Below, piece by piece: positions 24,623 through 32,938 of a stretch of DNA of 34,018 nt. Source of the DNA: Lentisphaerota bacterium. GTDB taxonomy: Bacteria; Verrucomicrobiota; Lentisphaeria; Victivallales; Victivallaceae. Position 1 is the first letter of the stretch, and each line of letters opens with the position of its first letter. The notes beneath the pieces were generated by a model that saw only the letters and a program-made list of their open reading frames with translations, did no database searches and had not been told where the DNA came from. The DNA is taken from NCBI GenBank assembly GCA_015061495.1, contig SUWL01000027.1, positions 1-34,018 of the forward strand, written 5' to 3'. Position numbers and translations under genes: made by a program.

Positions 24623-27600
24623 TCATTCCTCAAACAAGATATCCGCAGAGATGTCCTCTCCGGTGAAGTTCCAGAAACCGTTATTTTCAACGGTATGGTT
24701 GTAAGCCGACTTGAATTTGCCGTCAAGCTGGAAGCGTGCGGTATTTTTTCCGGGGCCTTCGGAACAGATCAGCACGATCCGTTTGCCGCGATCATCCCGG
24801 AAGATCTTTGCCTGGATCCTGCCGGTATCGCCGGTGAATTTCAACTCTTGTGGATCGTGATCCGAGAGCAGATACGGAGCGATATTTTTCAGCATTGAAG
24901 CAACCTGTTTGGCTTCCGGCCAGCGTCGTTTGTAGTAGCCGGGAAAATGTTTTTCCGGACGGATGAGGTCGGCGTAGTGGTAAAAGATGAAACCTTTTGC
25001 ACCGTTGATGGCATAACTGATGCTCATGGCACGCATTTCTTCCAGAGTCGGATCGCGGTGGCGGAGCAGTTTTTCCCGGTCGGGCGAACCCCAGCGGAAA
25101 AGTTGAACCACGTTCCAGAGCGGTTTACCCTGCCTTTCGATCATTTTCGCTCCGCAGACCAGAGCGGAGATATCCCGGGTGTTTTTATTGAGGATCGGAT
25201 AACTGTCATGCCCCAGAATATCGGTGGCGGGAGCATATTTTGCAAATGCCGTCGGTTTGCAGGAGATTGCCAGAGTCGGATGCCACGGATCGAGGGAGTT
25301 GATCAGTTTGCGCCGTCCGGAAACCTGCGGCATATATTCGACGGGGATCTCGTCACAGATGTACCATGCCAGCAGAGCCGGATGATCCCGGAGGGATTGG
25401 ACGAGGTAATTGACCACATTATCTGAACCTTTGACCGTGTACCAGTTGACCGTTTTATATTGGGAAGCAAAGTCATAAACGGTGGTCAGACTGAATATAA
25501 TCCGGATATTTTTCTGCGCTGCCTGATCCAGAACGCCCCGGATCTGCCGGATGGCACCGGCTGCTTCATAAGTTTTTTTCTCATCTTTGCCGCGCAAAGC
25601 AAGCGAACTGTACGGCAGCAGGGTATTGAAGTCGCTTTGAGAAATTTCAGCGATATCTTCAGCGGAGATCCCGCCCATATACAAGCCGATGGGCAGGAAT
25701 GGTTTATCGTTGACCAGTGCGCGTCCTTTGCGGTCGATGACACAGGAATTTTCCGGAACCGGCACTCCGCGTGGACGGAGGTTGATTTCGGCGGTACCGG
25801 AAGCAAGTTTTTTCTCTCCGTCAAGCAGGAACAACTCTCCGCTGTAACTGCCGGGGGCAAGTTGAGAGAGATCGAAAGCGGCAAAGTTTCCCGCGAATTT
25901 TGTTTTGAATACAGTTCCGTCTTCCAGTTCCAGCACCGCATCAAGTTTGTCCGGAGAGCCGCCGGAAACCGATGCGAATACCCGGAGTACCGGATCTTCG
26001 CCGGGGATGTTCCCCGCGCCCGGAGCAGCGGGGTAAACGGCATAATTCGTGACCGGCTGGATCGTTACATCATCGATCCAGATTTTGCCGGTTCCGGAAA
26101 AGTCCACGATCAGCCGGGCGTGAGTGGTTCCATCAGGGACGGTGACTTCTTCCCCGACAAATTGCCACCGGTCGCTTTTGCCCCGGAGTCCTTTGCGGAA
26201 AAAGCGGGAAATGACCTGTTTATCCCGGTAAAATACCATACAGTAACCGGCACCGAGATTGAATTGTCCCGGATCGGTGACCTCTCCTCTGACCTGAAAC
26301 CCGATGCGGTAGGTTTTGCCGCTCTGAAGGGGGAAATCCCGGTAGATCAGAAAGTTTTCTTTGCGGGTTTTCCGGGTGACGGTCAATGCCGCAGAAGAAT
26401 ATCTGCCGCCTTCAGGATCGATGGTGTAGCCGTTTTTGACCACCCATTTTTCCATGCCGTTTTCAAAATCGAGGTTGTCAAAGAGAACGGTTTGTTCATT
26501 GAGTTCTTCGACGGTGATATCGTCGTACCATATTTTACCGGTGCCGCCGAATATGAAATTGATCCGGCAAGTATCTGCATTCTGCGGAATGGTCACTTTT
26601 CTGCCGGTGAATTTCCAGTTATCGGAACTTTTATTCACTCCTTTGATGTGGATGCGCTGAATAACTTTGCCTTTCTGCAGCATGGTCAATTCGACGGTAC
26701 CGCCCAGATTGTAACGTCCAGGGGTGTTGACTGTGCCTCTGATCCATGCTCCGATGAGGTAATTTCTGCCGGGGATGACAGGGAAATCCCGGAAAGCCTT
26801 TGTCACTTTGTTTTCATCGGTTCTTTCAATAAAAAGTGCCGGAGAATTTCCTTTGCCGCCATCCGGAGTCACCTGAAATCCGGAAAGCAGATTCCAGTAA
26901 GTTCCGCCGAGAGTGAAATCCATATTGCTTTGCCGGGCATTGCCGCATTCCCGGAGTTCCAGATTGTCGAACCACACTTTGCCCGTTCCGGAAAATCCCA
27001 GATAGAGCCGGCAGAGATCCGCTTCGGCGGGGACGGTGAATTCTCCGCTGAAAAATTGCCAGCTGCCGGTGCGGTTCAAACCTTTGATATAGACATTGCC
27101 CAGAACTTTTGTTCCTTTCAGGAAGACCACGCGCAGAGAACCGCCGAGGTTGAATTGCCCGGCACTGCGGATCTCTCCTTTTATCCATGCTCCGGCAAGA
27201 TAACGTTTGCCCGGAGTCAGGTGGAAATCCCGGAAGATCTGGGCTTTTTTCGCCGGATCGTTCCGTTCAAAAAAGAGTGCCGCAGAAGCGTTGATGCCTC
27301 CGGAACGGTCGATACTGCCATTCTGCATTTGTTCAAACAACGCATGATCCAGTTCAAAATCCATATTGGCAGCAAGATCGCTCTTATTCGCTTGAATAAT
27401 GACGAAATCATCGTAAAGCACCCGTCCTTTGCCGGAGAAATCCGGCATTACCCGGCAGGTGTCTGTTACCGGAGGCATATCGACGACTTTGGAAATGAAT
27501 ATCCATTCATCTGATGAAGCAAGCATGCCTTTCTGATAGACACGGCCGATGACTTTGCCGTTTTGGTAAAAAGCGAGGTTGAAACCGGCGCCGAGTTTGT

Positions 27601-27892
27601 ATTTCCCGACATCCAGCACCGTTCCTTTGACCCGGCATCCGATCAGATACCGTTTGCCGCTTTGAACCGGAAAATCCCGGAATGCGCTGTAACGGTGGGT
27701 ATCATCTTTGCGTTCGATGCATAACGCAGTTGAGGAGTTGCGTCCTTCACCGTGTTTCAGGGAAACTCCGGAACGCAGCTGCCAGTAACGGCCCTCTTCT
27801 TCAAATCCAAGATCCGGAATTTCCTGAAGCGCAGACAACGTTACGCAGGTCAATGCCGGAAGCATCATTGTCAGATACGATTTTTTCAGCAT
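24623..27892 (-). CDS. Secreted protein with four tandem carbohydrate-binding-like modules and a TIM barrel
   Basis: A 1089-residue exported protein. After a signal peptide (about residues 1-21) come four homologous beta-sandwich modules of about 148 residues, starting near residues 27, 175, 322 and 471. Each has an N-M-D-F or similar opening, a F-R-D-F-P/H segment, G-x-x-Y-L-I-G-x-x-x-x-G and a closing F-x-G-x-G-x-x-x-x-D-D/N line, as in CBM4/9-type modules. An Ig-like region follows, then a (beta/alpha)8 domain from about residue 715 (VNDKPFLPIGLYMGG) with WYICDEIP carrying Glu848, and a C-terminal beta domain. The barrel and tail are clearly related to those of the 663-residue protein at 18265-20256. 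Strong glycan binding is inferred; enzyme specificity is unknown. AAGGTG precedes the ATG, 15 bases after the previous gene. Confidence 0.85.
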   Translation of the reverse strand: MLKKSYLTMMLPALTCVTLSALQEIPDLGFEEEGRYWQLRSGVSLKHGEGRNSSTALCIERKDDTHRYSAFRDFPVQSGKRYLIGCRVKGTVLDVGKYKLGAGFNLAFYQNGKVIGRVYQKGMLASSDEWIFISKVVDMPPVTDTCRVMPDFSGKGRVLYDDFVIIQANKSDLAANMDFELDHALFEQMQNGSIDRSGGINASAALFFERNDPAKKAQIFRDFHLTPGKRYLAGAWIKGEIRSAGQFNLGGSLRVVFLKGTKVLGNVYIKGLNRTGSWQFFSGEFTVPAEADLCRLYLGFSGTGKVWFDNLELRECGNARQSNMDFTLGGTYWNLLSGFQVTPDGGKGNSPALFIERTDENKVTKAFRDFPVIPGRNYLIGAWIRGTVNTPGRYNLGGTVELTMLQKGKVIQRIHIKGVNKSSDNWKFTGRKVTIPQNADTCRINFIFGGTGKIWYDDITVEELNEQTVLFDNLDFENGMEKWVVKNGYTIDPEGGRYSSAALTVTRKTRKENFLIYRDFPLQSGKTYRIGFQVRGEVTDPGQFNLGAGYCMVFYRDKQVISRFFRKGLRGKSDRWQFVGEEVTVPDGTTHARLIVDFSGTGKIWIDDVTIQPVTNYAVYPAAPGAGNIPGEDPVLRVFASVSGGSPDKLDAVLELEDGTVFKTKFAGNFAAFDLSQLAPGSYSGELFLLDGEKKLASGTAEINLRPRGVPVPENSCVIDRKGRALVNDKPFLPIGLYMGGISAEDIAEISQSDFNTLLPYSSLALRGKDEKKTYEAAGAIRQIRGVLDQAAQKNIRIIFSLTTVYDFASQYKTVNWYTVKGSDNVVNYLVQSLRDHPALLAWYICDEIPVEYMPQVSGRRKLINSLDPWHPTLAISCKPTAFAKYAPATDILGHDSYPILNKNTRDISALVCGAKMIERQGKPLWNVVQLFRWGSPDREKLLRHRDPTLEEMRAMSISYAINGAKGFIFYHYADLIRPEKHFPGYYKRRWPEAKQVASMLKNIAPYLLSDHDPQELKFTGDTGRIQAKIFRDDRGKRIVLICSEGPGKNTARFQLDGKFKSAYNHTVENNGFWNFTGEDISADILFEE

Positions 27893-27907
27893 GATACACC
27901 TTCTTTT

Positions 27908-30373
27908 TTATTTGAGTTCTTCTGCTTCAAAGTAGGGGTGGAGTGAAATGTAATTGAGCATCATCCGGGAGTCCGGGGCGGCTTTTTCGTTGCTGAATTT
28001 CAGTTCCATATTTTCCGCACCGGCACGGAAGATTATCCGGTGGTAGTTCGGTTTGGGCTTATCGCCGTTGTAGAAGATCGCCGTACCGCAATCATGCCGG
28101 ATTATTTCCGCGTCCTGCAAGACGGCATCGAACGGCAGTTTCACAGCTTTGGGATCATGGTTGAGGATCAGATCGTAATCGGCCGCGAAAAAGTAGAGTT
28201 GATAGAGTTTGCCTTTCTGCAGACCGGTAACTTTCTGGCTGACCGTGCAGAACTCCTTATCTGTCCGGTGCATCAGTACGAAGTTATCGCCGCGTCCGGT
28301 CGGAGCGACATAGCGGAACTGATAATCTCTGCCGTATCCGGGGAGATTTTCCATGCGGGCAGGACCGGTGACCTGCCAATCTTTGAAGCCTTCTTCAAAG
28401 TCGCTGTTTTTCACATGCCCGGAAAGATACCGGTAGCCGTACCGGTGCGAAAGCATATCCCGTCTGCCTTCAAAAATGTAGTGCCGCATCAGTTTGAAGC
28501 ACCAGCGGAAGGTCTCTTCATCCGCCGCATGACAGCCGTAAAATCCCAGAGCCCGGACACCTTCAAAAGATGGGTTGTTGACGATCTCATTGAGCTGCAG
28601 GTCGAGATGATACTTGAAGTTCACTTCCGGATGGTGCTGCAGCATGATTTTCGGATAACTGCCGAATGCGCCGAGGACGATCCCGGTACGGCTGACAAGT
28701 TCCGGGGCGACACCTCTGGCGATATCCCAGTGGCGGGCGACCTGCCGGATGGAACGGCGGGCGAGTTCTTCATTTTTTTGGGTGCATAAGTAAAGTTCAG
28801 CTGCGGCGTGACCGCGGCTGTCCGAAGCATTGGCGGCTGCCGAGAGCAGATCGGAATAAGAGGGCGTAAATGGGCCGCAGACATAAGTTACCAGATGTTT
28901 TTTGTAAAGGTTGCGGAAGTTTTCGATGGAATATACTGCGGCATTGTGGCGGGGCGGAAACCAGACGTCTGCTTCATCCAGAGTGCAGCCGTCATTCATC
29001 GCCTGCCGTTTGAGTTTCGGATCGCGTTCCAGTTTCAGCAGCATTTTATCCGGATTGTTGTCTGCTCCGAAGTCGGTATCGATCAGCAATATCCTGCCGG
29101 AAGATTTCAATTCGGCATACTCTTCCCGGGTCAGCGCGGCATTGGTGAGGGTGGTCAGACCGGGGACGACATACTTTTTGCCGAATTCCCAGTTATAGAT
29201 GCCGTTTCCGGGGGAACAGGGTCCCCAGAGGCAGTAGACCAGTACATCCGGGATCATCCGGATGCGGAGCAGAGTTTTGTTTCCGGAAAAGCGCAGCTGA
29301 TATTTTCCCGGTTCCATCCGGCGGAGCATTTCCCGGCGGGGTGATTTGGATGAAAAGAGTTCTTTCCCGTCCAGAGTTACTGAAAAATCCCCTTTGCCCG
29401 GTGCGCTGAAATATATCCAGCCGTATTCCGGATTGGCGAAACTGATCACACTGCTGTCCTGTACTTTGCCGGAAAAAAGTTCCGTGACCATATTGTTGAT
29501 CTTTTTTGCCGATGGTGCCGGAGCGGGCAGATCCCGGACGGTGATATCAAACACCTTGCGGTAGAGTTCTTTACCGGAACGGCTGAGGATGCTGGCGGTC
29601 ATTTTCTGCCTGCCGGGAAGAGCAGCTTTGCCGAAATCCACCCGGAAACGCTGATCCTGATATGGTACTTTGACACTTTTCCCGGAGAGTGAAAAGGTGA
29701 ATTCACAATCCGCCGCATTGCGGTCGCCGGGAAATTTGCCGACCCAGAAAAATTCCATGTGCGGTTCAACGGCGGGAATGTAGTGCAGCAGACTTAAAGG
29801 AACCAGTTTGGCGATCCGGTTGTCATCCTGACTGCCGGAATTTATCCGGGCATTTTCGGTGACGGGTTCCAGCCGGACATCGGCGACATCGATCTCTCCG
29901 GCTGGGCCTTCCACGGTGATGTCAAAGGTGTAAAAAGGAACTTCTTCATGGCTGACGGTGATCAGTTTGGAGTATTTTCTCCACTCCGGCTGATTGACCG
30001 GCAGTCCGGAAAGCGCATTGGGCCCATTGGCGGCAAATGAACGGCCGCCGACCCGCAGTCCGGAAGCCTTATTCACCAGATTGGCAGTCCGGATCCATGC
30101 GCTGATGATATATTTTTCATTGGGAACCAGTTTCAGGTCATTCTGCTGAAGTCTGGCGATATCGCCATCGACTTTTATTTTCACATAGGGCAGATTTCCC
30201 GGGCCGCCGTTTTTGAAGTATTCGATATCGCCAGCCAGATTCGGGCGGATGAGCCAGTAGAGAGGAAACTTGCTTTGCGGAGTTTCAAACTTACCGTTTT
30301 TTAACAGATTTTCTCCGGCAGCAGCAGTTAAAACGGAGAATGCTGCCAATATTGCGGAAAGCCATTTGTTCAT
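27908..30373 (-). CDS. Large secreted protein of unknown function, first structural gene of the glycan operon
   Basis: The 821-residue product has a signal peptide (MNKWLSAILAAFSVLTAAAG) followed by ENLLKNGKFETPQSKFPLYW, the usual opening of a CBM4/9-like sandwich (to about residue 165). Two beta regions follow, then a central domain from about residue 380 with alternating strands and helices (ILLIDTDFGADNNPDKM, YVCGPFTPSYSDLL, GVRALGFYGCHAADEET) that could be a barrel. A second binding-module-like domain near the C terminus starts VKNSDFEEGFKDWQVTG. I do not recognise a catalytic family. The ATG at 30373 is supported by AAGGA 8 bases upstream. It directly follows the regulator gene and the palindromic operator candidate. 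Confidence 0.82.
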   Translation of the reverse strand: MNKWLSAILAAFSVLTAAAGENLLKNGKFETPQSKFPLYWLIRPNLAGDIEYFKNGGPGNLPYVKIKVDGDIARLQQNDLKLVPNEKYIISAWIRTANLVNKASGLRVGGRSFAANGPNALSGLPVNQPEWRKYSKLITVSHEEVPFYTFDITVEGPAGEIDVADVRLEPVTENARINSGSQDDNRIAKLVPLSLLHYIPAVEPHMEFFWVGKFPGDRNAADCEFTFSLSGKSVKVPYQDQRFRVDFGKAALPGRQKMTASILSRSGKELYRKVFDITVRDLPAPAPSAKKINNMVTELFSGKVQDSSVISFANPEYGWIYFSAPGKGDFSVTLDGKELFSSKSPRREMLRRMEPGKYQLRFSGNKTLLRIRMIPDVLVYCLWGPCSPGNGIYNWEFGKKYVVPGLTTLTNAALTREEYAELKSSGRILLIDTDFGADNNPDKMLLKLERDPKLKRQAMNDGCTLDEADVWFPPRHNAAVYSIENFRNLYKKHLVTYVCGPFTPSYSDLLSAAANASDSRGHAAAELYLCTQKNEELARRSIRQVARHWDIARGVAPELVSRTGIVLGAFGSYPKIMLQHHPEVNFKYHLDLQLNEIVNNPSFEGVRALGFYGCHAADEETFRWCFKLMRHYIFEGRRDMLSHRYGYRYLSGHVKNSDFEEGFKDWQVTGPARMENLPGYGRDYQFRYVAPTGRGDNFVLMHRTDKEFCTVSQKVTGLQKGKLYQLYFFAADYDLILNHDPKAVKLPFDAVLQDAEIIRHDCGTAIFYNGDKPKPNYHRIIFRAGAENMELKFSNEKAAPDSRMMLNYISLHPYFEAEELK

Positions 30374-30386
30374 GATTGTTCCTTTC

Positions 30387-30405
30387 ATATCATATGATAT
30401 CATAT
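30387..30405. promoter_or_regulatory. Overlapping palindromes, candidate operator of the glycan operon
   Basis: ATATCATATGATAT at 30387-30400 is a perfect 14-base palindrome, and TATGATATCATA at 30394-30405 is a second overlapping one. They lie between the regulator stop and the first secreted gene, upstream of its ribosome site. This is a natural site for the GntR/LacI hybrid encoded next to it, though a matching -35/-10 pair is not obvious. Confidence 0.55.
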
Positions 30406-31584
30406 AGAGTTGAAAATAGTATCATTTCCCTGTTCTCCGCTGTTCCGGCGGCCGACGGATTTTCTCACGGTCAGCAGCGGCTGCAGGCGGAGGGTCTGCA
30501 AATTCCGGTTGCCGTGGTGGCGGATTTCGATTAGTTTGTCCACCGCCGCTCTCCCGCAGCCGTAAAACGGCAGATGCACGGAAGTAAGCGGCGGAACGGA
30601 ACTTTCACAGTTGTCCAGATCATTCATGCCGATAACCGAATAATCACCTGGAACGGATTTCCCCCGGCGGGCAAGTTCTTTCATCACCGCAAAAGCGATA
30701 TGGTCATTCATGCACCAGATGGCGCGCGGGTGGCCGGGAAGTTTGAGAAAAGCATCCAGTTCAGCGGAGAGGTGGCTGTCATCTCCGAAAGTTATCTGCC
30801 GGATCCATTCCGGACGGATATTCATTCCGGAACCGGCAAAGACATCCATGATCTCCGACGGAGTGCTGATCTCGTAGCGCAGCTGGGCGGAATTCGGCGG
30901 CAGAAACACTCCGATATCAAAGTGACCGTATTCCCGGAAGTGTTCCGCGACCGAACGCATGGCGGAAGTCAGCGAAAAGGTCACACATCCGCAATGGGCA
31001 TATTTGTTGTGCATCAGCAGACTTACCTGCGGGATGGTGCGGTTGCTCCAGAGCCAGTCGATGGAAACATTCTGATGCAGTTCCGGTTCTCCGAGATAGA
31101 TGATCCCCACCAGGTTGGGCAATTTGCTGCGGCTGAAATCCATGATTTCCCGGCGGCTGACATCCAGATCCGGGAATTCGATCGGCAGGACACCGATCCC
31201 CAGTTCAGCGGCACGTTCCGCGATGCCCAGATAAAGGTGCAGCCGGGGTTTGATATGGAGGTGGGAGATTATGTATTCGGAAAATCTCCGGGGTATCGCC
31301 AGACCGATGCATTGTCCGTAGCAGATGGAATTCAAATCGTTGACAATGTAGGAATAGGAGTTGTCCTTGCGGTGAAGCAGCCCTGAAATCATCAATTTTT
31401 CGTAGATATTATGGATCGCACTGCGGTTGAAGCCGGTGGCTGCGGAAGCGGCTCTTTCACTGATGATGCGGCAGCCGGCGTATTGATTGTTGGAATCTTT
31501 GAGCAGCTGGGAAAGCTGTTCATGCAGTTCGTTGACATTCGCCGGATGGATCAAACTTGTGTAATCAAATTTTTTCGGATGCAT
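30400..31584 (-). CDS. Transcriptional regulator with GntR-type winged helix and LacI-type sugar-binding domain
   Basis: The 394-residue protein joins a GntR-like winged helix (about residues 15-80, with IISERAASAATGFNRSAIHN and IYEKLMISGLLHR) to a periplasmic-binding-protein-like domain of the LacI/GalR kind. The C-terminal VPGDYSVIGMNDLD followed by PPLTSVHLPFYGCGRAAV is diagnostic. AraR of Bacillus has this architecture and is released from DNA by its sugar. The ATG at 31584 is chosen because GAGG lies 8 bases upstream. It heads the operon, 26 bases before the next gene, so it probably represses its own operon until a sugar such as a rhamnoside product is present; the ligand is inferred only from context. 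Confidence 0.87.
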   Translation of the reverse strand: MHPKKFDYTSLIHPANVNELHEQLSQLLKDSNNQYAGCRIISERAASAATGFNRSAIHNIYEKLMISGLLHRKDNSYSYIVNDLNSICYGQCIGLAIPRRFSEYIISHLHIKPRLHLYLGIAERAAELGIGVLPIEFPDLDVSRREIMDFSRSKLPNLVGIIYLGEPELHQNVSIDWLWSNRTIPQVSLLMHNKYAHCGCVTFSLTSAMRSVAEHFREYGHFDIGVFLPPNSAQLRYEISTPSEIMDVFAGSGMNIRPEWIRQITFGDDSHLSAELDAFLKLPGHPRAIWCMNDHIAFAVMKELARRGKSVPGDYSVIGMNDLDNCESSVPPLTSVHLPFYGCGRAAVDKLIEIRHHGNRNLQTLRLQPLLTVRKSVGRRNSGEQGNDTIFNSI

Positions 31585-31631
31585 GACGGTTCCTCGATAT
31601 TGTGCCGAAAATACTTTGTCTGATAGCAATA

Positions 31632-31660
31632 AATATATCGAAAAATCCAGTCAAATGCAA
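31632..31660 (-). promoter_or_regulatory. Promoter of the regulator and glycan operon
   Basis: On the minus strand TTGCAT (31660-31655) and TATATT (31637-31632) are separated by 17 bases, about 48 bases upstream of the regulator ATG. It is the only good promoter seen for the nine-gene block. Confidence 0.65.
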
Positions 31661-31700
31661 CTGTTTTTCAGCCAAAATGAAAATTAAAACCATTGTTTTT

Positions 31701-31720
31701 AACCAAAATTATGTTTGGTT
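31701..31720. promoter_or_regulatory. Inverted repeat upstream of the regulator promoter
   Basis: AACCAAA at 31701-31707 is complementary to TTTGGTT at 31714-31720, with a 6-base spacer. It lies about 40 bases upstream of the -35 box on the minus strand and overlaps the broken 5' edge of the neighbouring gene remnant. An activator site is possible. Confidence 0.3.
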
Positions 31721-32745
31721 CGGCATGTTTCCGGCAGTTTGGCCAAAGAAGAAAAAGCATTTATCAATGTGACAGATACCATGCTTGCTCAAAAACTGGA
31801 TTTTGATTTCGGCGACGAGGAGATAATTTCCCGATTCGGCAAAATTGAAAATCACCGCTTGCAAATCAATAAGGCTGCTTATCAAGCGGTGTTGATCCCC
31901 AGGCTGCTCACGATCCGGTCAACGACATTGGACTTATTGGAAAAATTTGCCGCTCAGGGTGGAATGGTTGTTTATCTGGATAAAGCTCCGGAATATCTTG
32001 ACGGCAATGTTTCAAAATATCCGGAAAAAGTTTTTACCAAGTTTCACAGAACCACTTTATCCGGATCCGTTAAAATATTGGAAAATGCAATACGGAAAGT
32101 TTCTGTGACTGTTCCATCCGGCAGACAAATCAAACCGATATTGGCAAGATTAAGCGATCATGGAGAAGCATTTTCACTTTTCCTCTGCAACTACGGAACT
32201 GAATTTAATACAGCTTCCGTGATAGATGACTGTGCAATTCTCGACCGCAAATTAAAATTTTCACAGGCTAAAGTAGAGGTCATCGTACCAAACCAAGGCA
32301 AGGTATATGAATTAAATCTGTCTGACGGCTCGATTTACGGAGTTGATGCTGTTTATAAAAAAGATCGGTACGTTTTCAATACAGCCTTTGATGAATTGGA
32401 ATCACATTTGTATTTGATTCCCGCAGAAAATCTGGTGATCGACGGCAGAAAAAACTCTGCTTCAGACTTGAAACAGGAATTCCGTTTGCCAGCGATGGCA
32501 TGGGATTTTGAATTGAGTGAACAAAATATATTGGTTCTTGATCATGCAGAGTGCTATGCCGATTGCGAAATGATAAGCCCCAAGGGATATATTTACAGCT
32601 GGATGATAAGTTGCGGCAAATGCTGGGTAAACCTGTGCGTGGTGGAGCAATGATGCAACCATGGTTCAAAGAACTGCAAAAAACAGAGAAAAGTATCGAT
32701 TTGAAACTTACTTATCATATTCAAATCAAAGTTAACAAACAATAG
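31703..32745 (+). pseudogene. 5'-truncated, frameshifted C-terminal remnant of a large glycoside hydrolase
   Basis: The frame from 31703 lacks an ATG and a ribosome site, and has a stop at 31700. It encodes a segment resembling the C-terminal third of large GH2/GH106-like glycosidases of Bacteroidota and PVC bacteria: LDFDFGDEEIISRFG, YQAVLIPRLLTIRSTTLDLL, FSLFLCNYG and MAWDFELSEQNILVLDHAE. At about 32560-32600 the reading continues in another frame as NDKPQGIYLQLDDKLR and then MLGKPVRGGAMMQPWF, again family-like, ending at 32745. The original frame instead runs into an unrelated tail and stops at 32653. Both the missing N terminus and the shift indicate decay. It is also more A+T-rich than the neighbours. 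Confidence 0.75.
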
Positions 32746-32764
32746 CTAATCAAAAAATTTGACC

Positions 32765-32793
32765 GATATATCACTATAGTGAGATAAGCTCAC
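32765..32793. promoter_or_regulatory. Cluster of short palindromes downstream of the hydrolase remnant
   Basis: GATATATC (32765-32772) and CACTATAGTG (32772-32781) are adjacent perfect palindromes, and GTGAG/CTCAC (32779-32783 with 32789-32793) forms an alternative hairpin. Function unknown; they sit just before a terminator. Confidence 0.35.
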
Positions 32794-32802
32794 GATCAAT
32801 AT

Positions 32803-32839
32803 AAGCCTCGCTGATTCTTCGGAATCGGCGGGGCTTTTT
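32803..32839 (+). terminator. Rho-independent terminator before fic
   Basis: A 14-base stem with two G:U pairs (32803-32816 with 32823-32836) closes a CTTCGG loop and is followed by a run of T residues. It would have ended the transcript of the decayed hydrolase gene and insulates fic. Confidence 0.92.
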
Positions 32840-32858
32840 GTCTTCTGTTTTATAAAAA

Positions 32859-32902
32859 ACTCCGCCATGTTTTGGCGGAGTAACCTTGAAAAGTGGCGGA
32901 GT
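32859..32902. promoter_or_regulatory. Three-copy operator over the fic promoter
   Basis: ACTCCGCC at 32859-32866 and GGCGGAGT at 32874-32881 form a perfect 8-base inverted repeat. A third copy, GGCGGAGT at 32895-32902, lies 21 bases (two helical turns) from the second and inside the promoter spacer. A protein bound here would block RNA polymerase. Confidence 0.65.
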
Positions 32903-32914
32903 AAATGCTATATT
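32886..32914 (+). promoter_or_regulatory. Promoter of fic
   Basis: TTGAAA at 32886-32891 and TATATT at 32909-32914 are separated by 17 bases. AAGGAG follows before the ATG at 32939. The spacer contains one of the three operator half-sites. Confidence 0.75.
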
Positions 32915-32938
32915 AGTTGTTGTAAGGAGAAAGTGACG

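Noticed and set aside
25460..27514. 684-codon plus-strand open frame opposite the four-module gene
   Set aside because: Antisense shadow of a gene with strong family motifs, signal peptide and operon context on the minus strand.
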